From: Emticicia soli | GTDB taxonomy: Bacteria > Bacteroidota > Bacteroidia > Cytophagales > Spirosomataceae | Assembly: GCF_037860775.1 (NCBI RefSeq) | Contig: NZ_JBBEWC010000007.1 | Span: forward strand, 186,001 to 250,000 | DNA: 64,000 nucleotides | Reading direction: 5' to 3' | In this document: positions 61,815-64,000 of the stretch, piece after piece | Layout of the letters: every line of letters starts with the position of its first letter | Numbering within the stretch: position 1 is the stretch's first letter | The notes under the pieces: model-generated | What the model was told of the DNA's origin: nothing | The model's input: only the letters and a program-made list of their open reading frames with translations | The model's database searches: none | Position numbers and translations under genes: made by a program

Positions 61815-63059
61815 TTAAATTAAGCCATCAACTTTCCATGTCTTCACGTGCATATTAATAGGGCGTATAGCACCTGGCCATTTGCCATACCAGTTTGTGC
61901 CTTCTCTGAAATCGGCTACATCAAAACTGATGGCGTCTTCCATAAAGAAAATAGGGTCGGCAGTGTCTTTTACTATCATTACCGAAATATAGTAAGAGCC
62001 ATCGTTCAGGAAATTTCCCGGAATCTCCAACATACCCTTAATCAAGCCTTTGCTGAAAGTTTTAGACTGGCTGCCTACGTTAAATACACATTCACCCGTC
62101 ATGTTATATAAAAATACACTTAGGTTGAGGTCGGCAGTATCAAGCATATTCCAGAACTCAAAACTGATTTTCAGTGGCGTACGTACATCTATATTTTTGC
62201 TGCCGTTTATCAGGTCTGGCAATACTTCAATATGTTTCACTCTCACTAAATCATTACCCGGCGCATCCTCAGGGTTTTCCCAGTTCTGGCTTAGCTGAAA
62301 TCTTGAAATACTTGCCATGTAATCGTGCAATACCTCACCAACTTCGCCATATTTTACAAGATTCCCTTTTTGCAGAAAAGCAGCTTTGTTACAAAGCCCT
62401 TGGATAGCCGTGGCATTATGGCTCACAAAAAGCACTGTTCGGCCACTTGACGACACATCTTTCATTTTACCAAGGCTTTTTTTCTGAAATTCAGAATCAC
62501 CTACGGCTAATACTTCATCAACAATCAATATTTCGGGCTCAAGGTGTGCTGCAATAGCAAAGCCTAGGCGCACATACATGCCCGACGAATAACGTTTCAC
62601 GGGAGTATCAAGAAATTTTTCAATGCCTGCAAAATCAACAATGGCATCAAATTGTTTCCTGATTTCATCTTGGCGCATACCTAAAATAGCACCATTCAGA
62701 AAAATATTCTCACGCCCGGTTAGTTCAGGGTGGAAACCCGTACCCACCTCAAGCAAGCTAGCCATGCGGCCTCTTACTTTTACTTCGCCATACGTTGGCT
62801 CAGTAATACGGCTTAGTACTTTCAATAAAGTTGATTTCCCGGCTCCGTTCGAACCCACAATACCTACTCTGTCGCCTTGTTGGATGTCAAAACTTACACC
62901 TCGCAATGCCCAGAAAACCTCTTTTGTTTCTTGCTCTTCTTTACTGGTAAAAAATTCTTGTACAAAACCGGTAAGAGTTTCTTTTAAATTCTGATACTTC
63001 TTCTTTTTATGACTAAGTACGTACTTTTTTGATATATTTTTTATAGAAATTGCGTTCAT
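61815..63059 (-). CDS. wzt: Polysaccharide ABC exporter ATPase with C-terminal glycan-recognition domain
   Basis: A 414-residue ABC ATPase of the TagH/Wzt group. Walker A is GSNGAGKS (residues 69-76), the signature RYSSGMYVRLGFAIAAHL and Walker B ILIVDEVLAVGD follow, and the switch His is in FVSHNA. Residues about 250-414 form a beta-sandwich like Wzt C-terminal domains, which in E. coli O8/O9a bind the modified end of the O-antigen chain. The ATG at 63057-63059 gives the usual ISIKNISKKY start. It pairs with the permease 23 bases upstream. Confidence 0.93.
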   Translation of the reverse strand: MNAISIKNISKKYVLSHKKKKYQNLKETLTGFVQEFFTSKEEQETKEVFWALRGVSFDIQQGDRVGIVGSNGAGKSTLLKVLSRITEPTYGEVKVRGRMASLLEVGTGFHPELTGRENIFLNGAILGMRQDEIRKQFDAIVDFAGIEKFLDTPVKRYSSGMYVRLGFAIAAHLEPEILIVDEVLAVGDSEFQKKSLGKMKDVSSSGRTVLFVSHNATAIQGLCNKAAFLQKGNLVKYGEVGEVLHDYMASISRFQLSQNWENPEDAPGNDLVRVKHIEVLPDLINGSKNIDVRTPLKISFEFWNMLDTADLNLSVFLYNMTGECVFNVGSQSKTFSKGLIKGMLEIPGNFLNDGSYYISVMIVKDTADPIFFMEDAISFDVADFREGTNWYGKWPGAIRPINMHVKTWKVDGLI

Positions 63060-63082
63060 GCGAAATGCCACTCAAGGGTGCT

Positions 63083-63919
63083 TTAAATATAATCGACAAA
63101 AGAGTTTTCGTTTTTACGGAAAAACCAAATTGCAAAAATGACCGAAATAGTTACAAATACAAGTGTTGGTATTAAACTTTGCCAATTAAATGGAGCATAG
63201 TCTCCTAATAACGACCATCTTAGGCCATCAATAGTGCCTACAACCGGATTTAGATTATAATAAGGATACCACCATGCATCTTTTTGTTGTTCGCTTGTAT
63301 AACCAACCGGTGAAATGAAAAATCCAAACTGTACTATAAACGGAATTATCTGGGCAATATCACGGTATTTTACGTTTAGTACTGAGGCTATCAAACCAAA
63401 ACCAAAAGCCCCTAAATAGGCAAGAAGCATAAATAAAGGAGCAAATATAATGTGCCAGCTAGGTACAAAATGGTAGTAGATACAGAACACAAAAAACATA
63501 GCAAATGCTATAAGTGCATCTAAAAGCCCAACAAGTAATGAACTGAAAGGGATAATAATACGTGGGAAGTAGACCTTCGAGACCAGATTGCTGTTACCAA
63601 CAATACTATTACTGATTTGCGAAAGACATTGAGAAAAAAACAACCAGATGATTACACCCGGAATTACAATAAGCATATAGGGTAGGGTGGCATCAACTTC
63701 CATTTTGGCAATTTTGCCAAAAGCAAAGGTCATTACCAGCGCAGTGAGTAAAGGACGAAAAACTGCCCAGGCTATGCCTAAGACAGTTTGTTTGTAGCGC
63801 ACCATTACGTCACGCTTACCTAATATCCAGAATAATTCTCTTTGTTGCCAGACTTCTCTCCAATAATGTAGTGCCGATTTACCCGCTTTAATTACTACTT
63901 CGTTCTCCGATTTTTTCAT
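63083..63919 (-). CDS. wzm: Polysaccharide ABC exporter permease
   Basis: A 278-residue ABC-2-type permease with six helices. RELFWILGKRDVMVRYKQTVLGIAWAVFRPL is the conserved amphipathic start (read in parts), and FLFSQ-like IIWLFFSQCLSQISNSIVGN follows. With the Wzt ATPase it would move a completed lipid-linked glycan across the inner membrane, that is, the ABC-dependent rather than Wzx/Wzy route. It is the most upstream complete gene of this locus in the window. Confidence 0.94.
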   Translation of the reverse strand: MKKSENEVVIKAGKSALHYWREVWQQRELFWILGKRDVMVRYKQTVLGIAWAVFRPLLTALVMTFAFGKIAKMEVDATLPYMLIVIPGVIIWLFFSQCLSQISNSIVGNSNLVSKVYFPRIIIPFSSLLVGLLDALIAFAMFFVFCIYYHFVPSWHIIFAPLFMLLAYLGAFGFGLIASVLNVKYRDIAQIIPFIVQFGFFISPVGYTSEQQKDAWWYPYYNLNPVVGTIDGLRWSLLGDYAPFNWQSLIPTLVFVTISVIFAIWFFRKNENSFVDYI

Positions 63920-63963
63920 TCACAAAAGATTCTATACAAACAGACAAAAATATTTTTTTCAAA

Positions 63964-64000
63964 TTAGCTTACTAACTCCTGATAGGTTTTACGTGCAATG
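63964..64000 (-). CDS. C-terminal end of a further gene upstream of wzm (partial)
   Basis: The minus strand entering the window reads IARKTYQELVS and then a TAA at 63964-63966. The composition is coding-like and it ends 45 bases before the wzm start. Too short to identify; a further polysaccharide gene is likely from context only. Confidence 0.35.
   Translation of the reverse strand, partial: IARKTYQELVS

Noticed and set aside
1..64000. Anti-phage defence island, prophage, integron or insertion sequence
   Set aside because: No restriction, toxin-antitoxin, cas, integrase, transposase or phage structural genes are seen. The GH108- and GH25-like genes have secretion or membrane signals and no phage neighbours.

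Overview
The window looks like a chromosomal segment of a Bacteroidota bacterium, most likely order Cytophagales (an Emticicia/Leadbetterella/Spirosomataceae-like genome). This is inferred from the low G+C content, promoter -7 boxes of the Bacteroidota form TAnnTTTG, a pectate lyase with a type IX secretion sorting domain, large FtsX-type permeases in tandem, a carboxypeptidase-regulatory/TonB-plug protein, Bat-type VWA/TPR genes and a HEPN-tailed sulfite reductase. No rRNA, tRNA, CRISPR array, prophage or insertion sequence was seen. Species level cannot be assigned from the sequence alone.

Layout. 1-5.3 kb: three tandem FtsX/MacB-type permease genes on the minus strand (one cut by the window edge), separated by copies of a GC-rich repeat element and preceded by what looks like a sigma-54 promoter with two palindromic enhancer sites. 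5.6-10.2 kb: a Crp-like regulator with an SDR oxidoreductase, a metallophosphoesterase, a lipoprotein SGNH esterase and a CPA1 antiporter. 10.3-15.7 kb: an unusual duplicated surface protein ending in a TonB plug, a T9SS pectate lyase and an NTF2-like lipoprotein. 15.9-22.4 kb: 1-Cys peroxiredoxin, GH25 lysozyme, pgi, a degenerate MltD-like LysM protein behind a structured leader, and a lipoprotein formylglycine-generating-enzyme homologue. 22.5-27.3 kb: a small surface-glycan locus (Wzy-like polymerase, GT4, acyltransferase 3, SGNH/AlgX-like hydrolase). 27.4-36.3 kb: BatB/BatC-like genes, purC and gltBD. 36.3-42.7 kb: a 756-base intergenic region with stacked hairpins, a tandem pair of secreted GH108-like muramidases, a histidine kinase/receiver pair and a cytochrome c-VCBS lipoprotein.

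42.8-49.6 kb is an assimilatory sulfate-reduction operon on the minus strand, read in the order sulfite reductase - cobA - TauE/SafE permease - cysH - cysD - cysN. It would activate sulfate to APS (CysDN), reduce APS directly (CysH has the 4Fe-4S cysteine pattern of APS reductases and no CysC is present), reduce sulfite with a siroheme enzyme and supply the siroheme precursor (CobA). Overlapping palindromes sit just upstream of its promoter. 49.8-53.5 kb holds a bestrophin, a methyltransferase, an acyl-CoA thioesterase, RNase Z and a STAS protein.

53.6-64 kb is a co-directional cell-surface polysaccharide locus on the minus strand: Wzm/Wzt ABC exporter with a C-terminal glycan-recognition domain, a DegT-type sugar aminotransferase, GT2, three other glycosyltransferase types, a GmhA-like phosphoheptose isomerase and a GT9 heptosyltransferase-like enzyme. 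These would together make and export an O-antigen-like chain containing an amino sugar and possibly heptose. Most of the window is familiar Cytophagales biology. The least explained items are the repeat element that joins the FtsX genes, the sigma-54/enhancer array, the 19.4-kb leader RNA, the duplicated plug protein and a palindromic repeat that supplies the gmhA stop codon.
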